Below, piece by piece: positions 10,420 through 21,164 of a DNA stretch of 64,000 nt (positions are counted from its first letter, which is position 1; every line of letters starts with the position of its first letter). The notes beneath the pieces were generated by a model, which ran no database searches, had not been told where the DNA came from, and was given only the letters and a program-made list of their open reading frames with translations. This stretch comes from Agrococcus sp. KRD186 (lineage in GTDB: Bacteria; Actinomycetota; Actinomycetes; Actinomycetales; Microbacteriaceae): NCBI RefSeq assembly GCF_017168255.1, contig NZ_JABFAP010000001.1, positions 1,954,366 through 2,018,365 on the forward strand. The letters are read 5' to 3'. The translations under genes were made by a program, and so were the position numbers.

Positions 10420-11777
10420 GGCCTGCCGGCCTCGCGCTGTCGGCCGAGCTGGTGCCGCAGGGCGTCCTCCAGTTCCGCATGGCGGAAGCGGTGCCCGAGC
10501 GCCGCGAGCTTCGCGGGCACCACGCGCTGGTTGGCGAGCGCGAGCTCCTGCATGCCCTGGTGACCGAGCAGCACGCGCGGGCCGAGCGACGGTGTGGGCA
10601 GGAGCGCAGGGCGATGCAGCGCCGCAGCGAGTGCGCTCGCGAACTGCTGCTGGCGCACGGGCTCCGGTGCGACGGCGTTGACCGGTCCCTCGAGCCGTTC
10701 GTCGGTCAGCGCGCGGGCGTAGACGTCGACCAGGTCGTCGAGGCCGATCCACGACTGCCAGTGCTCGCCGCCGGCGAGCGGGCCGCCGAGTCCGGCTGCG
10801 TAGATGGGCCGCAGCACCTGCAGCATGCCGCCGCGAGCCGCCTGCACCAGGCCCGTGCGCACCTGCACCGTGCGTACGCCGGCGTCGGCAGCCGGGCGGG
10901 TCTCCGCCTCCCATTCGGAGACGACGTCCGCGAGGAAGCCGGCTCCCGCACCGCTCGCCTCCGTGAGCAGCTCGTCGCCGCGGTCGGCGCCGTAGCGGCC
11001 GATGGCGGATGCGCTGACGAAGGCCCGCACGCCGCTCGCGGCCGCGAGCTCGGCGAGCCGGGCGGTCGGCCCGATGCGGCTGGAGCGGATGCGGTGGCGG
11101 TGCTCGTCGTCGAAGCGGCCGAAGATCGAGGCGCCGGCCAGGTGCACGACGGCGTCGACGCCGTCCAGCAGGTCGGCCGAGGGCGCGGCGGGATCCCAGC
11201 GCCGCTCGCCCTGCTCGGCCTCGCGGCGGACGAGGCGCACGACCTCGTGCCCGCCGGTGGTGAGGAAGGCCGACAGCGCGGTGCCGACCAGCCCGCTCGC
11301 TCCGGTGATCGCGATCGTCATGGGCGCGGATGCGAGCTCGCGATGTCGCGCGATGTCATCGGCGAGCTGCCGGTGGCGGTAGACGAACATGGGGCGCAGC
11401 AGCTGCGAGCCGACCGGCGCGTCGACGATGTCGTGCACCCGCGTGCCCTCCCCGCCGGATGCCAGCCGCACGGGCTCGAAGCGGTGCTCGTGGCGCCAGC
11501 GCACGGCTGCGAGCGCCGCGGAGCCGAAGCCGTCGCCAACGCGTTCGTCGACGAAGGCCCGGCCCTCCCGATAGCCGCTCGGGTCGTGCTGGCCGACCCA
11601 CACCTGGCCGCCCGGCAGCGCGAGCTCCGCCCGTCCGTCGGCGAGCGACGCGGCCTCGCGCCGCACGCGGCCCGGCAGCCACGGGGGCAGCATCCGCTGC
11701 AGCGCCCCCGGCCGTGCGTGCCAGGCGAAGACCTCGTCGACCGGCGCTTCGATCGTGGTCCAGTGCTGGATGCCCAT
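10416..11777 (-). CDS. TIGR01777-type epimerase with N-terminal SRPBCC domain
   Basis: A 453-residue fusion. Residues 1-150 form an SRPBCC (START-like, polyketide-cyclase-like) domain, 'TTIEAPVDEVFAWHARPGALQRMLPPW'. From about 152 follows an extended SDR: 'MTIAITGASGLVGTALSAFLTTGGHEVVRLVRR' with the T-G-x2-G-x2-G motif, then 'VDAVVHLAGASI', and a C-terminal DUF1731-like end. This is the architecture of the SulA/TIGR01777 family in Actinobacteria; the reaction is unknown. TACGGT (11784-11789, minus strand) lies six bases before the ATG, so initiation may be leaderless. It is followed by a coupled CoA-transferase gene. Confidence 0.85.
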   Translation of the reverse strand: MGIQHWTTIEAPVDEVFAWHARPGALQRMLPPWLPGRVRREAASLADGRAELALPGGQVWVGQHDPSGYREGRAFVDERVGDGFGSAALAAVRWRHEHRFEPVRLASGGEGTRVHDIVDAPVGSQLLRPMFVYRHRQLADDIARHRELASAPMTIAITGASGLVGTALSAFLTTGGHEVVRLVRREAEQGERRWDPAAPSADLLDGVDAVVHLAGASIFGRFDDEHRHRIRSSRIGPTARLAELAAASGVRAFVSASAIGRYGADRGDELLTEASGAGAGFLADVVSEWEAETRPAADAGVRTVQVRTGLVQAARGGMLQVLRPIYAAGLGGPLAGGEHWQSWIGLDDLVDVYARALTDERLEGPVNAVAPEPVRQQQFASALAAALHRPALLPTPSLGPRVLLGHQGMQELALANQRVVPAKLAALGHRFRHAELEDALRHQLGRQREAGRP

Positions 11778-12018
11778 GGCGTGACCGTACGCCCCGCAGC
11801 CATGGGTTTCGCCGCACGCGGCTGGAGGAGATGGCGGATGCGCTGGCGCGCTCGGGCGCGTACGCTGGCCCGGTGCGTGATTCGGTGATGCCCCTCGGGC
11901 GCGAGGAGGTCGACGGCGGCAACCCCGTCGTCGGCAGGTGAGCGCTGCTCCCCTCCCCCACCCATCACTCAACTCGCCGGCAGCCACAGCGTGCCGGCGC
12001 AACGGAAGGCCCTTCCTC

Positions 12019-12510
12019 ATGCTCCCCATCGGCGAGCAGCAGCTCCGCGGCGCGTTCGTGAACGCCAGTCGCAAGGAGACATCGCTCATCCAGATTCCCG
12101 ACCGGCTCGACGAGATCGACTGGGCATCGCTCGACTTCCTCGGCTGGCGCGACCAGAAGCTCCCGCGCCGCGCCTACGCCGTCATCCCCACGCTCGACGG
12201 CGACCTCGTCGGCGTGCTGTTCCAGCAGGCCGAGGCCGCACCGCGCGCCCGCGCGCAGTGCAGCTGGTGCCAGGACGTGCAGCTGCCGAACGACGTCGTC
12301 TTCCTCAGCGCGAAGCGGGCGGGCCCCGCCGGCCGCAAGGGCGACACCATCGGCACGCTCGTGTGCGAGCGGTTCCAGTGCTCGAAGAACGTGCGCACGC
12401 TGCCCGTGCTCGCCTACGAGGGCTACGACCGCGAGGCGGCGCGCGACCGGCGCATCGACGAGCTGCGGCTGCGAGCCGCGGAGTTCGCCGGAGCCGTCAC
12501 CCGCCCCTGA
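12019..12510 (+). CDS. FBP-type treble-clef zinc-finger protein
   Basis: A 163-residue protein whose second half has the FBP/FusB-like C-terminal zinc finger: C-x2-C in 'QCSWCQDV' (about residue 74) and C-x4-C in 'VCERFQCSKNVR' (about 116-127), framed by 'AGRKGDTIGTLVC'. FusB-type proteins bind elongation factor G and release it from fusidic-acid-stalled ribosomes; most actinobacterial homologues are untested. The ATG at 12019 is preceded by GGAAGG with nine-base spacing. Both zinc pairs are present, so metal binding is likely. It stands alone, convergent with the SRPBCC genes. Confidence 0.75.
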   Translation: MLPIGEQQLRGAFVNASRKETSLIQIPDRLDEIDWASLDFLGWRDQKLPRRAYAVIPTLDGDLVGVLFQQAEAAPRARAQCSWCQDVQLPNDVVFLSAKRAGPAGRKGDTIGTLVCERFQCSKNVRTLPVLAYEGYDREAARDRRIDELRLRAAEFAGAVTRP

Positions 12511-12576
12511 ACGCCGACGCGCCCGGTCGGGCGGCGCGATCCGGTGACGGATGCGTCGGCCCGGCCGGGCGCGCGG

Positions 12577-12600
12577 CGTCTGCGTCTGCGTCTGCGTCTG
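12577..12600. repeat. Four tandem copies of CGTCTG
   Basis: A hexanucleotide microsatellite (CGTCTG x4) in the 98-base gap between the FBP gene and the convergent SRPBCC gene. It is followed by CGCAGGCG, which can pair back with it to form a hairpin. Just upstream is the 12-bp perfect palindrome GCCCGGCCGGGC. The region probably serves as the terminator for both genes. Confidence 0.5.
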
Positions 12601-12608
12601 CGCAGGCG

Positions 12609-13091
12609 TCAGTTGCCGGAGGCGTCGGTGGGGCGCTCGATGTCGCCCTCCCAGCCGGCGTCGACCGCCTGCTCGCTGGGAGTCTGCTCGGCGATCTTCT
12701 TGAAGCGGTGCAGGTCGCGCATGATCTGCAGGTCATCGATGCCGAGCAGCTGCCCGACGTGCTCGACGGCACCCTGCGGCTGCCAGTCCATCTGCAGCAT
12801 CACGCGCGTGTGCGCATCGTCGATGCGGTGGAAGGTGACGACGCCGGCGTGCATCTCGCCGTCGACGCTCTGCCACGCGACGCGCTCGTCCATGTGCTGC
12901 TCGGTGATCTTCGCGTCGAACTCGCGCTCGATGCCCGCGATGGAGACCTCCCAGTGCAGCATGTCGTCGCCCTGCTGCGTGACGGAGTCCACGCCGCCCA
13001 TGAATTCCGGGAAGCGCTCGAATTGGGTCCAGAGCGAGTACACGGCGCTGATCGGTGCCTCGACGTCGATGCGGTCGGTGAGTTCAGCCAT
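12609..13091 (-). CDS. SRPBCC family protein (paralogue 1)
   Basis: A 160-residue START-like protein. It opens 'DRIDVEAPISAVYSLWTQFERFPEFMGGVDSV', the typical cyclase/dehydrase (coenzyme Q-binding COQ10-like) pattern, and contains 'WEVSIAGIEREFDAKITEQHMDERVAWQSVDG'. These proteins form a hydrophobic ligand pocket; the ligand is unknown. It is 36 bases downstream of a second, clearly related SRPBCC gene and is probably in one operon with it. The C-terminal tail after about residue 140 is acidic and likely disordered. Confidence 0.8.
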   Translation of the reverse strand: MAELTDRIDVEAPISAVYSLWTQFERFPEFMGGVDSVTQQGDDMLHWEVSIAGIEREFDAKITEQHMDERVAWQSVDGEMHAGVVTFHRIDDAHTRVMLQMDWQPQGAVEHVGQLLGIDDLQIMRDLHRFKKIAEQTPSEQAVDAGWEGDIERPTDASGN

Positions 13092-13127
13092 GGTTGTGCT
13101 CCCTACTGTCGTCGGTGTCGCGGCAGA

Positions 13128-13571
13128 CTACGCCGCCTCTTCGAGCGTCCCCTCCACGAACGCCTCCTCCACGAGCGCGCGGAACCGCTGCAGGTCGCAG
13201 CGGATGGTGCGCTCGTCGAGCTCGTGCGCGGTCGCCGGGGCGCGGACAGAGCCGCGCGGCGACCAGATCGTGCGCACGGTCATGCACGTGCGATCGGGCC
13301 CGGCCTCCTCGAGGTCGATCCACCAGCCCATGGTGGTCTGGTCGACGCTCACCCAGGCGATGCGCCTGCCGGGCACCAGCTCGGTGATCACCGCGTAGAA
13401 GACGGGATCGACGCCGGCGACGGAGACCCGCCAGCGCATGCGCTCCTCGGTCTCCAGATGCACGAGGTCGACGCCCGTCATGAACGAGGGGAACTGCCCC
13501 ACGGCAGTCCACATCTCGAACACCCGATCGCGCGGAGCCGCGATCTCGATGCGCTCATCCACCTGGAGCAT
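13128..13571 (-). CDS. SRPBCC family protein (paralogue 2)
   Basis: A 147-residue relative of the preceding protein. 'DERIEIAAPRDRVFEMWTAVGQFPSFMTGVDLV' and 'WRVSVAGVDPVFYAVITELVPGRRIAWVSVDQ' align block by block with it, so the pair arose by tandem duplication. The ATG at 13571 was chosen because it places the SRPBCC start at residue 3 and has a G-rich site (GGGGGA) upstream; a longer start at 13655 would run through the palindrome in the intergenic region. Function unknown. Confidence 0.75.
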   Translation of the reverse strand: MLQVDERIEIAAPRDRVFEMWTAVGQFPSFMTGVDLVHLETEERMRWRVSVAGVDPVFYAVITELVPGRRIAWVSVDQTTMGWWIDLEEAGPDRTCMTVRTIWSPRGSVRAPATAHELDERTIRCDLQRFRALVEEAFVEGTLEEAA

Positions 13572-13603
13572 GCATCCCCCAACCGTGATCAGAAGTGCCG
13601 AAT

Positions 13604-13625
13604 GGGGTACGCAACTTTGTACCCC
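13604..13625. promoter_or_regulatory. Inverted repeat GGGGTAC-N8-GTACCCC
   Basis: Perfect seven-base arms lie between the divergent SRPBCC pair and argG, 33 bases before the SRPBCC start and 111 before argG. TACGCAA occurs twice here (in the loop side and just after the right arm). A repressor site or a promoter-proximal hairpin are both possible. Confidence 0.35.
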
Positions 13626-13645
13626 GTTACGCAATCGTGACATGA

Positions 13646-15157
<1,512 letters not shown>

Positions 15158-15184
15158 GTCGGGTCGGAGCCGGGAGACGCGACC

Positions 15185-16381
15185 ATGAGAATGCTGCTCG
15201 CCACTGCCGGTTCACGGGGCGATGTCGAGCCGTTCGTGGCGCTCGCGCAGCGTGCGTGTGAGCGCGGCCACGAGGTGCTGCTCCTCGGACCGGCGGGCAC
15301 CGCCGAGCTCGCGCGCGCTGCGGCGGGCGTAGTGGTGCGGGAGGTCGACGCCGACTTCCGCCGCATGATCCACGAGCAGGGCACGTCCGCGCTCGGCGCC
15401 GCCCGGGCCTTCCGGCGCGTGGTGCGGCCCGCGATGCGGGCGGTGCTGCTCGGCGCCGCGGAGGCAGCGCTCGAGTTCGGACCGGACGTGATCCTGCATC
15501 ATCCGAAGGTGCTCTCGGCTCCGCTGGCCGCGAGCCGGGTGGGTGCGGCGCGCGCGGTGGTCGAGCTCGTGCCGTCGGTCACACCGACGGCAGCGTTCCC
15601 CGCGCCGGGCACGGTGCCATTCAGCCTCGGCCCGTTGAACCGTGCGACCTACGGGCTCGGGGGTGCCGCGTCAGCGATGTTCCGCGCCGAGCTGCGCGAG
15701 GCTGCCGCCCTGCTCGGCGACCCGGAGCCGGCCGCCGCGGCCGCCAGCCTGGTGCCGGTCAGCCCGACGATCCTGCCGCGCCCGAGTGACTGGCCGGCGA
15801 CCGCGCACCTGACGGGCGCGTGGGTGACCGATGGCGGCGCCTCGGAGGCGTTGGATCCGGCAGTCGACGCGTTCCTCGATCACGGGGATGTCGTCACCGT
15901 CGGCTTCGGCTCGATGGTCGCCGAGGGTGCTGCGCGCCGCGGTGCTGCCTTCGTGCTCGCGGCGCGAGCCCTGGGCCTGCGCACGCTCGTGCTGCGCGGC
16001 TGGGGCGGTGCCGACGTGCCGCCGCATCTGCTGGGCGACGACGTCTGGGTGGCCGATGCGGCGCCGCATGCAGCAGTGCTGCCGCGGTCGGTCGTCGCGG
16101 TGCACCACGGCGGCGCCGGCACCTCGCACGCTGCCGTGCGGGCAGGCGCCCCCTCGGTCGTCGTCCCCTTCACCGCTGACCAGCCGTTCTGGGCGCGGAC
16201 ACTGCACCGGCAGTCGCTCGCGGCCGCACCGCTGCCGCAGCGCAGGGTGACGGTGCAGCGTGCCGCGACCGCGATCGAGCAGGCGCTGCGCTGCCACGAC
16301 AGCACAGCCGAGGCGGCCGCTGCGGTCGCCCAGGAGGACGGCACCGGCGTCGCGCTCGACATCATCGAGTCGCTGCGCTGA
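15185..16381 (+). CDS. GT1-type glycosyltransferase (UGT/sterol-glucosyltransferase-like)
   Basis: A 398-residue GT-B glycosyltransferase. The N-terminus 'LLATAGSRGDVEPFVALAQRACERGHEVLLLGP' is typical of family-1 enzymes acting on lipids or sterols (UGT51-like). The C-terminal sugar-nucleotide site shows 'VAVHHGGAGTSHAAVRAGAPSVVVPFTADQPFWA' (about residues 305-340), with the HHGGAGT motif intact. The acceptor is unknown. GGGAGA precedes the ATG by eight bases, and the gene starts 27 bases after argG, so cotranscription is possible. Confidence 0.85.
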   Translation: MRMLLATAGSRGDVEPFVALAQRACERGHEVLLLGPAGTAELARAAAGVVVREVDADFRRMIHEQGTSALGAARAFRRVVRPAMRAVLLGAAEAALEFGPDVILHHPKVLSAPLAASRVGAARAVVELVPSVTPTAAFPAPGTVPFSLGPLNRATYGLGGAASAMFRAELREAAALLGDPEPAAAAASLVPVSPTILPRPSDWPATAHLTGAWVTDGGASEALDPAVDAFLDHGDVVTVGFGSMVAEGAARRGAAFVLAARALGLRTLVLRGWGGADVPPHLLGDDVWVADAAPHAAVLPRSVVAVHHGGAGTSHAAVRAGAPSVVVPFTADQPFWARTLHRQSLAAAPLPQRRVTVQRAATAIEQALRCHDSTAEAAAAVAQEDGTGVALDIIESLR

Positions 16382-16442
16382 CGCCGAGCGTCAGCGCACC
16401 TGCACCCGGCAACGCCCCAGCGCGCTGTGCTGTACTGAGCGG

Positions 16443-19400
16443 ATGAGCGAGGCGCTCGAGCTGTTCTCCCCCGCGACCCGCGCGTGGTTCGCGGGAGCGT
16501 TCGCCGCTCCGACCCCCGCGCAGCAGCAGGCGTGGGCGTCGATCGCGCGCGGCGACCACACGCTCGTGGTGGCGCCGACCGGCTCCGGCAAGACGCTCGC
16601 GGCGTTCCTGTGGGCGATCGACCGGCTGCACAGGGAGGATGCCGCGCCGCACGAGCAGCGTGAGCCCGGTGTGCGGGTGCTCTACGTCTCGCCGCTGAAG
16701 GCGCTCGCCGTCGATGTGGACCGCAACCTGCGGGCGCCGCTCGCGGGCATCGCGGCGCGCGGCCGCGCCGACGGCGCCGAGCCTCCACCGGTGCGCATCG
16801 GCCTGCGCACGGGCGACACCCCGCAGGAGGAGCGGCGGCAGCAGGCGAAGCATCCGCCGGACATCCTCATCACCACGCCCGAGTCGCTCTTCCTGCTGCT
16901 GACGAGCCGTGCGCGCGAGACGCTCCGCACCGTCGAGACCGTCATCGTCGACGAGGTGCATGCGGTCGTGCCGACCAAGCGCGGATCGCACCTGGCGCTG
17001 AGCCTCGAGCGACTCGACGCGCAGCTGCCGCAGCCCGCGCAGCGCATCGGCCTCTCGGCGACGGTCAATCCGATCGACGAGGTAGCGGCATTCCTCGGCG
17101 GGCCGGCGCCCGTCACCGTCGTCGCCCCGCCGAGCGAGAAGCGCATCGAGCTCACGATCACCGTGCCGGTGGAGGACATGACCGACCTGCGCGGGTCGCG
17201 CGCCGCCGAAGCGGCACCGACCGGCAGCGCGTTCGGGGCGACGAAGCCCGAGACCCCGTCGATCTGGCCGCACATCGAGCGCGAGGTGCTCGAGCTCATC
17301 GACCGGCATCGCTCGACGATCGTGTTCGTCAACGCGCGCCGCGCTGCCGAGCGGCTGACGGCAAGGCTCAACGAGCTCGACACCGAGCGGCTCGACGCAG
17401 CCGAGGAGGCCGGGCCGAGCGCGCTGGCGGATGCGGCGGCCGGCACGCGCGGCAGCGGCGTCGTCCTGCGCGATGTGACCGAGCACATCCGCCTGCGTCT
17501 CGCCGAGCGCGCCGCAGCGCGCGAGGCCGCCGGCACTGACGCGGAGGCCCCGCCGCTCGCGCGCGCCCACCACGGCTCGGTGTCGAAGGAGCAGCGTGCC
17601 GAGATCGAGGACCAGCTGAAGTCGGGTCGGCTGCGCTGCGTCGTGGCGACCTCGAGCCTCGAGCTCGGCATCGACATGGGCGAAGTCGACCTGGTGGTGC
17701 AGGTCGAGGCGCCGCCGAGCACCGCGAGCGGGCTCCAGCGCGTCGGCCGTGCCGGCCACTCGGTCGGCGACGCCTCGCGCGGCGTGATCATCCCGAAGCA
17801 CCGCGCCGACCTGCTGCACGCGACCGTCGTCGCCGACCGCATGGCCCGCGGTGAGCTCGAGCCGATCCGCGCTCCGCGGCACCCGCTCGACGTGCTCGCG
17901 CAGCAGACCGTCGCGGCCGCCGCGATGGACGAGCTCGGCGTCGACGACTGGTTCCAGACCGTGCGGCGCGCGGCACCCTTCGCGACGCTGCCGAGGAGCG
18001 CCTTCGACGCGACGCTCGACCTGGTCTCTGGCGTGTACCCGAGCGACGAGTTCGCCGAGCTGCGCCCGAGGGTGGTGTGGGATCGGGAGGCGGGCACGAT
18101 CGCCGGCCGCCCGAGCGCGCAGCGCATCGCCGTCTCGAGCGGCGGCACGATCCCCGACCGCGGGCTGTTCGGTGTCTTCCTCGCCGGGCAGGAGGGCAAG
18201 CCCGGCGCGCGCGTGGGCGAACTCGACGAGGAGATGGTCTACGAGTCGCGCGCCGGCGACGTCTTCGCACTCGGGGCGACGAGCTGGCGCGTGGTCGACA
18301 TCACGCACGACCGCGTGCTCGTCGTACCCGCGTTCGGCGAGCCCGGCAAGCTGCCGTTCTGGCACGGCGACAACGAGGGCAGGCCCGCCGACCTGGGCGC
18401 CTCGATCGGCCGCGCGACCGCCGCGCTCGCCGCGGGCGAGGGCATCGAGCTGCCGCACTCCGACGAGCGCGCCGTCCGCAACCTCGACGCCTACGTGCGC
18501 GACCAGCTGACCGCGACCGGCGCCGTGCCGACCGACGCGCAGATCGTGATCGAGCGCACCCGCGATGAGCTCGGCGACTGGCGCATCATCGTGCACTCCC
18601 CGTGGGGTCGCCGCGTGCACGCGCCGTGGGCGCTCGCGATCGATCGCCGGCTGCGCGAGGACCGCGACACGGGCGCCGCCGCGATGGCCTCCGACGACGG
18701 CATCGTCGTCCGCGTCCCCGACTCCGACGCCGAGCCGCCCGGGGCCGACCTCATCCGCTTCGAGCCCGACGAGCTGGTCGCGCTCGTCGAGACCGAGGCG
18801 GGCGGCACGGCGCTGTTCGCGAGCCGCTTCCGCGAGTGCGCCGCGCGCGCCCTGCTGCTGCCCAAGCGCGACCCCGCCCGGCGGGCACCGCTGTGGCAGC
18901 AGCGGCAGCGGGCGGCGCAGCTGCTCGACGTCGCCAAGCGCTATCCCGACTTCCCGATCGTGCTCGAGGCGCTGCGCGAGGTGCTGCAGGACGCCTACGA
19001 CCTGCCGGCGCTGCGCTCCATCGCCGAGCGGCTGCAGCACGGCGACATCCGCGTGGTCGAGGTCGAGACGCCCAGCCCCTCCCCCTTCGCCCATCACCTG
19101 CTGTTCGGCTACGTCGGGCAGTTCCTCTACGAGGGGGACGCGCCGCTGGCCGAGCGCCGAGCCGCCGCGCTCACCCTCGATCCGGCGCTGCTGGCCGAGG
19201 TGCTCGGCTCGACGGCGCTGCGCGAGCTGCTCGACCCGGCGGTGCTCGAGCGCACGGAGCTCGAGCTGCAGCGGCTCGCGCCCGACCGGCGCGCGCGCGG
19301 CATCGAGGGCGCCGCCGATCTGCTGCGGCTGCTGGGCCCGCTCACCGTCGACGAGCTCGCCGCCCGACTCGAGTGCACCGGCGCGCAGCAGACGCCCACC

Positions 19401-21164
19401 GCGCATGCGCAGGAGGGGCCCACCGCGGACGCGTCGGACACATCCGCCGCAGACGCGTCGGACACATCCAGCGCGGACGCGTCGGCCGAGCCGGCCGCGC
19501 ACCTCACCCTCGCCGGCGCCGCCGCGATCGCCGACGAGCTCGTCGCCGCCCGACGGGCGGTGCGGGTGCGCATGGGCGACGCCGAGCGACTCGCCGCGAT
19601 CGAGGATGTCGGGCGGCTGCGCGACGCGCTCGGCGTGCCGCCGCCGGCCGGTGTGCCATCCGCGTTCCTGGAGCCGGTCGCCGACCCGATCGGCGACGTG
19701 GTCTCCCGATACGCGCGCACCCATGGCCCCTTCACGATCGAGGAGCTCTCGGCCGCACTGACGCTGCCGCCCGCGGTCGCGCGCTCGGCGCTGCGGGCGC
19801 TCGCCGCGCAGAGCCGCGTCACGCCCGGCGCCTACCGCGCGCACGGCACCGGCGAGGAGTGGATCGACGCGCAGGTGCTCTCGCGCCTCAAGCGCCGCAG
19901 CCTGCAGGCGCTGCGCAGCGACGTCGAGCCGGTCGACCACGCGGTCTTCGCCGACCAGCTGCTGGCGCACCAGCACGTCACGCGGCCGTTGACCGGCCCC
20001 GACGCGCTGCTCGAGGCGCTCGACCGGCTCGACGGGGTGCCGCTGCCGCTCAGCGCGCTCGAGACGCTCATCCTGCCCGCGCGCGTGCGCGGCTACCGGC
20101 AGGGCATGCTCGACGAGCTGACCGCGAGCGGCCTGGTGACCTGGGCCGGCGCCGGTGCCCTCTCGGGCCGTGACGGCCGCATCGTGCTGCGCGGCGCCGA
20201 CACCGTCGAGCAGCGTCGCGACATCGACCATGACGACCCGGACGCGGCCGCGGTGCTGCAGGCGCTCGCCGACGGCGGCGCCCTGTTCGCCCGGCAGCTG
20301 AGCGAGGCGACGGCGTTCGATCTGGCCCACCTGTCGGAGGTGCTGTGGCCGCTCATCTGGGCGGGCCGCGTCACGAACGACACGATCGCCCCGATGCGCG
20401 CCCACCTGGTCGGGGTGCGCGCCCGCAGCGTCCCTGCCCCGAGCCGCCGATCGGCGCCCGCGAACCGCCGCCGCATCGGGCTCGCGCGGCCGTCGCGCGC
20501 CGACGCCCTGCCGACGCTCGGCGGCCGCTGGCTGCTCGCCTCCGCGCCGGCGGGATCGCCGACCGAGCGGGCGGCGCAGACGGCGGATGCGCTGCTCGCG
20601 CGCTACGGCGTCGTCACCCGCGGGAGCGTGGTCGCCGAGGACGTGCCGGGCGGCTTCCACGGCGTCTACCAGGTGCTGAAGGCGTTCGAGGAGGCCGGCC
20701 ACACGCGCCGCGGCTACTTCGTCGACGCGCTCGGCGCGGCGCAGTTCGCCGACACCCCGGTCGTCGACGCCCTGCGCTCGCGGCAGTCGAGCGGCCCCTC
20801 CGACACGGTGGCGACCGTCTCGGCCGTCGATCCCGCGAACCCGTTCGGCGCCGCGTTGCCCTGGCCCGAGGGGCGCGGCGGGCACCGGCCCACCCGCCGC
20901 GTCGGCGCGCTGACGACCATCGCAGCCGGCCGCGTCGTGCTGCACCTCGAGCGGGGCGGGCGCTCGCTGCTGACCTTCGACGACGACCCGGCGACGCTCG
21001 TGCGGGCGCTCGAGAGCCTCGCCGACGCGGTCGCGCGCATGGGCGGCCGCCGCCGCGCGATCGAGCACATCGACGACCACGGCTCACTCGACTCGGCGCT
21101 CGCGCCGCTGCTCGAGCAGGCGGGGGTCTACCGCACGCCGCGCGGCTTCCGGATGGGTCCCTGA
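16443..21164 (+). CDS. lhr: Lhr-type ATP-dependent helicase
   Basis: A 1573-residue superfamily-2 helicase of the Lhr ('large helicase-related') family, a 3'-5' translocase linked to DNA repair. Walker A is 'APTGSGKT' (about residues 45-52). Motif II is DEVH (about 170), motif III 'LSATV' (about 204) and motif VI 'QRVGRAGH' (about 432). The winged-helix and Lhr-core domains follow (600-900). The C-terminal Lhr-CTD runs to the end, matching full-length (~1500) Lhr. An acidic low-complexity linker of Ala/Asp/Thr/Ser repeats (about 985-1020) carries a 24-bp DNA tandem repeat. The stop overlaps the nei gene start (TGATG), a pairing common in Actinobacteria. Confidence 0.93.
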   Translation: MSEALELFSPATRAWFAGAFAAPTPAQQQAWASIARGDHTLVVAPTGSGKTLAAFLWAIDRLHREDAAPHEQREPGVRVLYVSPLKALAVDVDRNLRAPLAGIAARGRADGAEPPPVRIGLRTGDTPQEERRQQAKHPPDILITTPESLFLLLTSRARETLRTVETVIVDEVHAVVPTKRGSHLALSLERLDAQLPQPAQRIGLSATVNPIDEVAAFLGGPAPVTVVAPPSEKRIELTITVPVEDMTDLRGSRAAEAAPTGSAFGATKPETPSIWPHIEREVLELIDRHRSTIVFVNARRAAERLTARLNELDTERLDAAEEAGPSALADAAAGTRGSGVVLRDVTEHIRLRLAERAAAREAAGTDAEAPPLARAHHGSVSKEQRAEIEDQLKSGRLRCVVATSSLELGIDMGEVDLVVQVEAPPSTASGLQRVGRAGHSVGDASRGVIIPKHRADLLHATVVADRMARGELEPIRAPRHPLDVLAQQTVAAAAMDELGVDDWFQTVRRAAPFATLPRSAFDATLDLVSGVYPSDEFAELRPRVVWDREAGTIAGRPSAQRIAVSSGGTIPDRGLFGVFLAGQEGKPGARVGELDEEMVYESRAGDVFALGATSWRVVDITHDRVLVVPAFGEPGKLPFWHGDNEGRPADLGASIGRATAALAAGEGIELPHSDERAVRNLDAYVRDQLTATGAVPTDAQIVIERTRDELGDWRIIVHSPWGRRVHAPWALAIDRRLREDRDTGAAAMASDDGIVVRVPDSDAEPPGADLIRFEPDELVALVETEAGGTALFASRFRECAARALLLPKRDPARRAPLWQQRQRAAQLLDVAKRYPDFPIVLEALREVLQDAYDLPALRSIAERLQHGDIRVVEVETPSPSPFAHHLLFGYVGQFLYEGDAPLAERRAAALTLDPALLAEVLGSTALRELLDPAVLERTELELQRLAPDRRARGIEGAADLLRLLGPLTVDELAARLECTGAQQTPTAHAQEGPTADASDTSAADASDTSSADASAEPAAHLTLAGAAAIADELVAARRAVRVRMGDAERLAAIEDVGRLRDALGVPPPAGVPSAFLEPVADPIGDVVSRYARTHGPFTIEELSAALTLPPAVARSALRALAAQSRVTPGAYRAHGTGEEWIDAQVLSRLKRRSLQALRSDVEPVDHAVFADQLLAHQHVTRPLTGPDALLEALDRLDGVPLPLSALETLILPARVRGYRQGMLDELTASGLVTWAGAGALSGRDGRIVLRGADTVEQRRDIDHDDPDAAAVLQALADGGALFARQLSEATAFDLAHLSEVLWPLIWAGRVTNDTIAPMRAHLVGVRARSVPAPSRRSAPANRRRIGLARPSRADALPTLGGRWLLASAPAGSPTERAAQTADALLARYGVVTRGSVVAEDVPGGFHGVYQVLKAFEEAGHTRRGYFVDALGAAQFADTPVVDALRSRQSSGPSDTVATVSAVDPANPFGAALPWPEGRGGHRPTRRVGALTTIAAGRVVLHLERGGRSLLTFDDDPATLVRALESLADAVARMGGRRRAIEHIDDHGSLDSALAPLLEQAGVYRTPRGFRMGP
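19425..19487 (+). repeat. In-frame 24-bp tandem repeat in lhr
   Basis: The unit GCGGACGCGTCGGACACATC plus four bases is present 2.6 times (19425-19448, 19449-19472, 19473-19487), with one or two differences per copy. It encodes an ADASDTS(A/S)-type repeat in an acidic linker. Being a multiple of three, unit gain or loss would keep the frame and vary the linker length. Confidence 0.75.

Noticed and set aside
11938-12018. Longer start for the FBP-type zinc-finger gene
   Set aside because: The upstream extension has no conserved sequence, and GGAAGG is well placed before the ATG at 12019.
16362-21080. A 1572-codon open frame opposite lhr
   Set aside because: The forward frame has every Lhr motif in order. 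The reverse translation is a low-complexity product of G+C-rich antisense codons.
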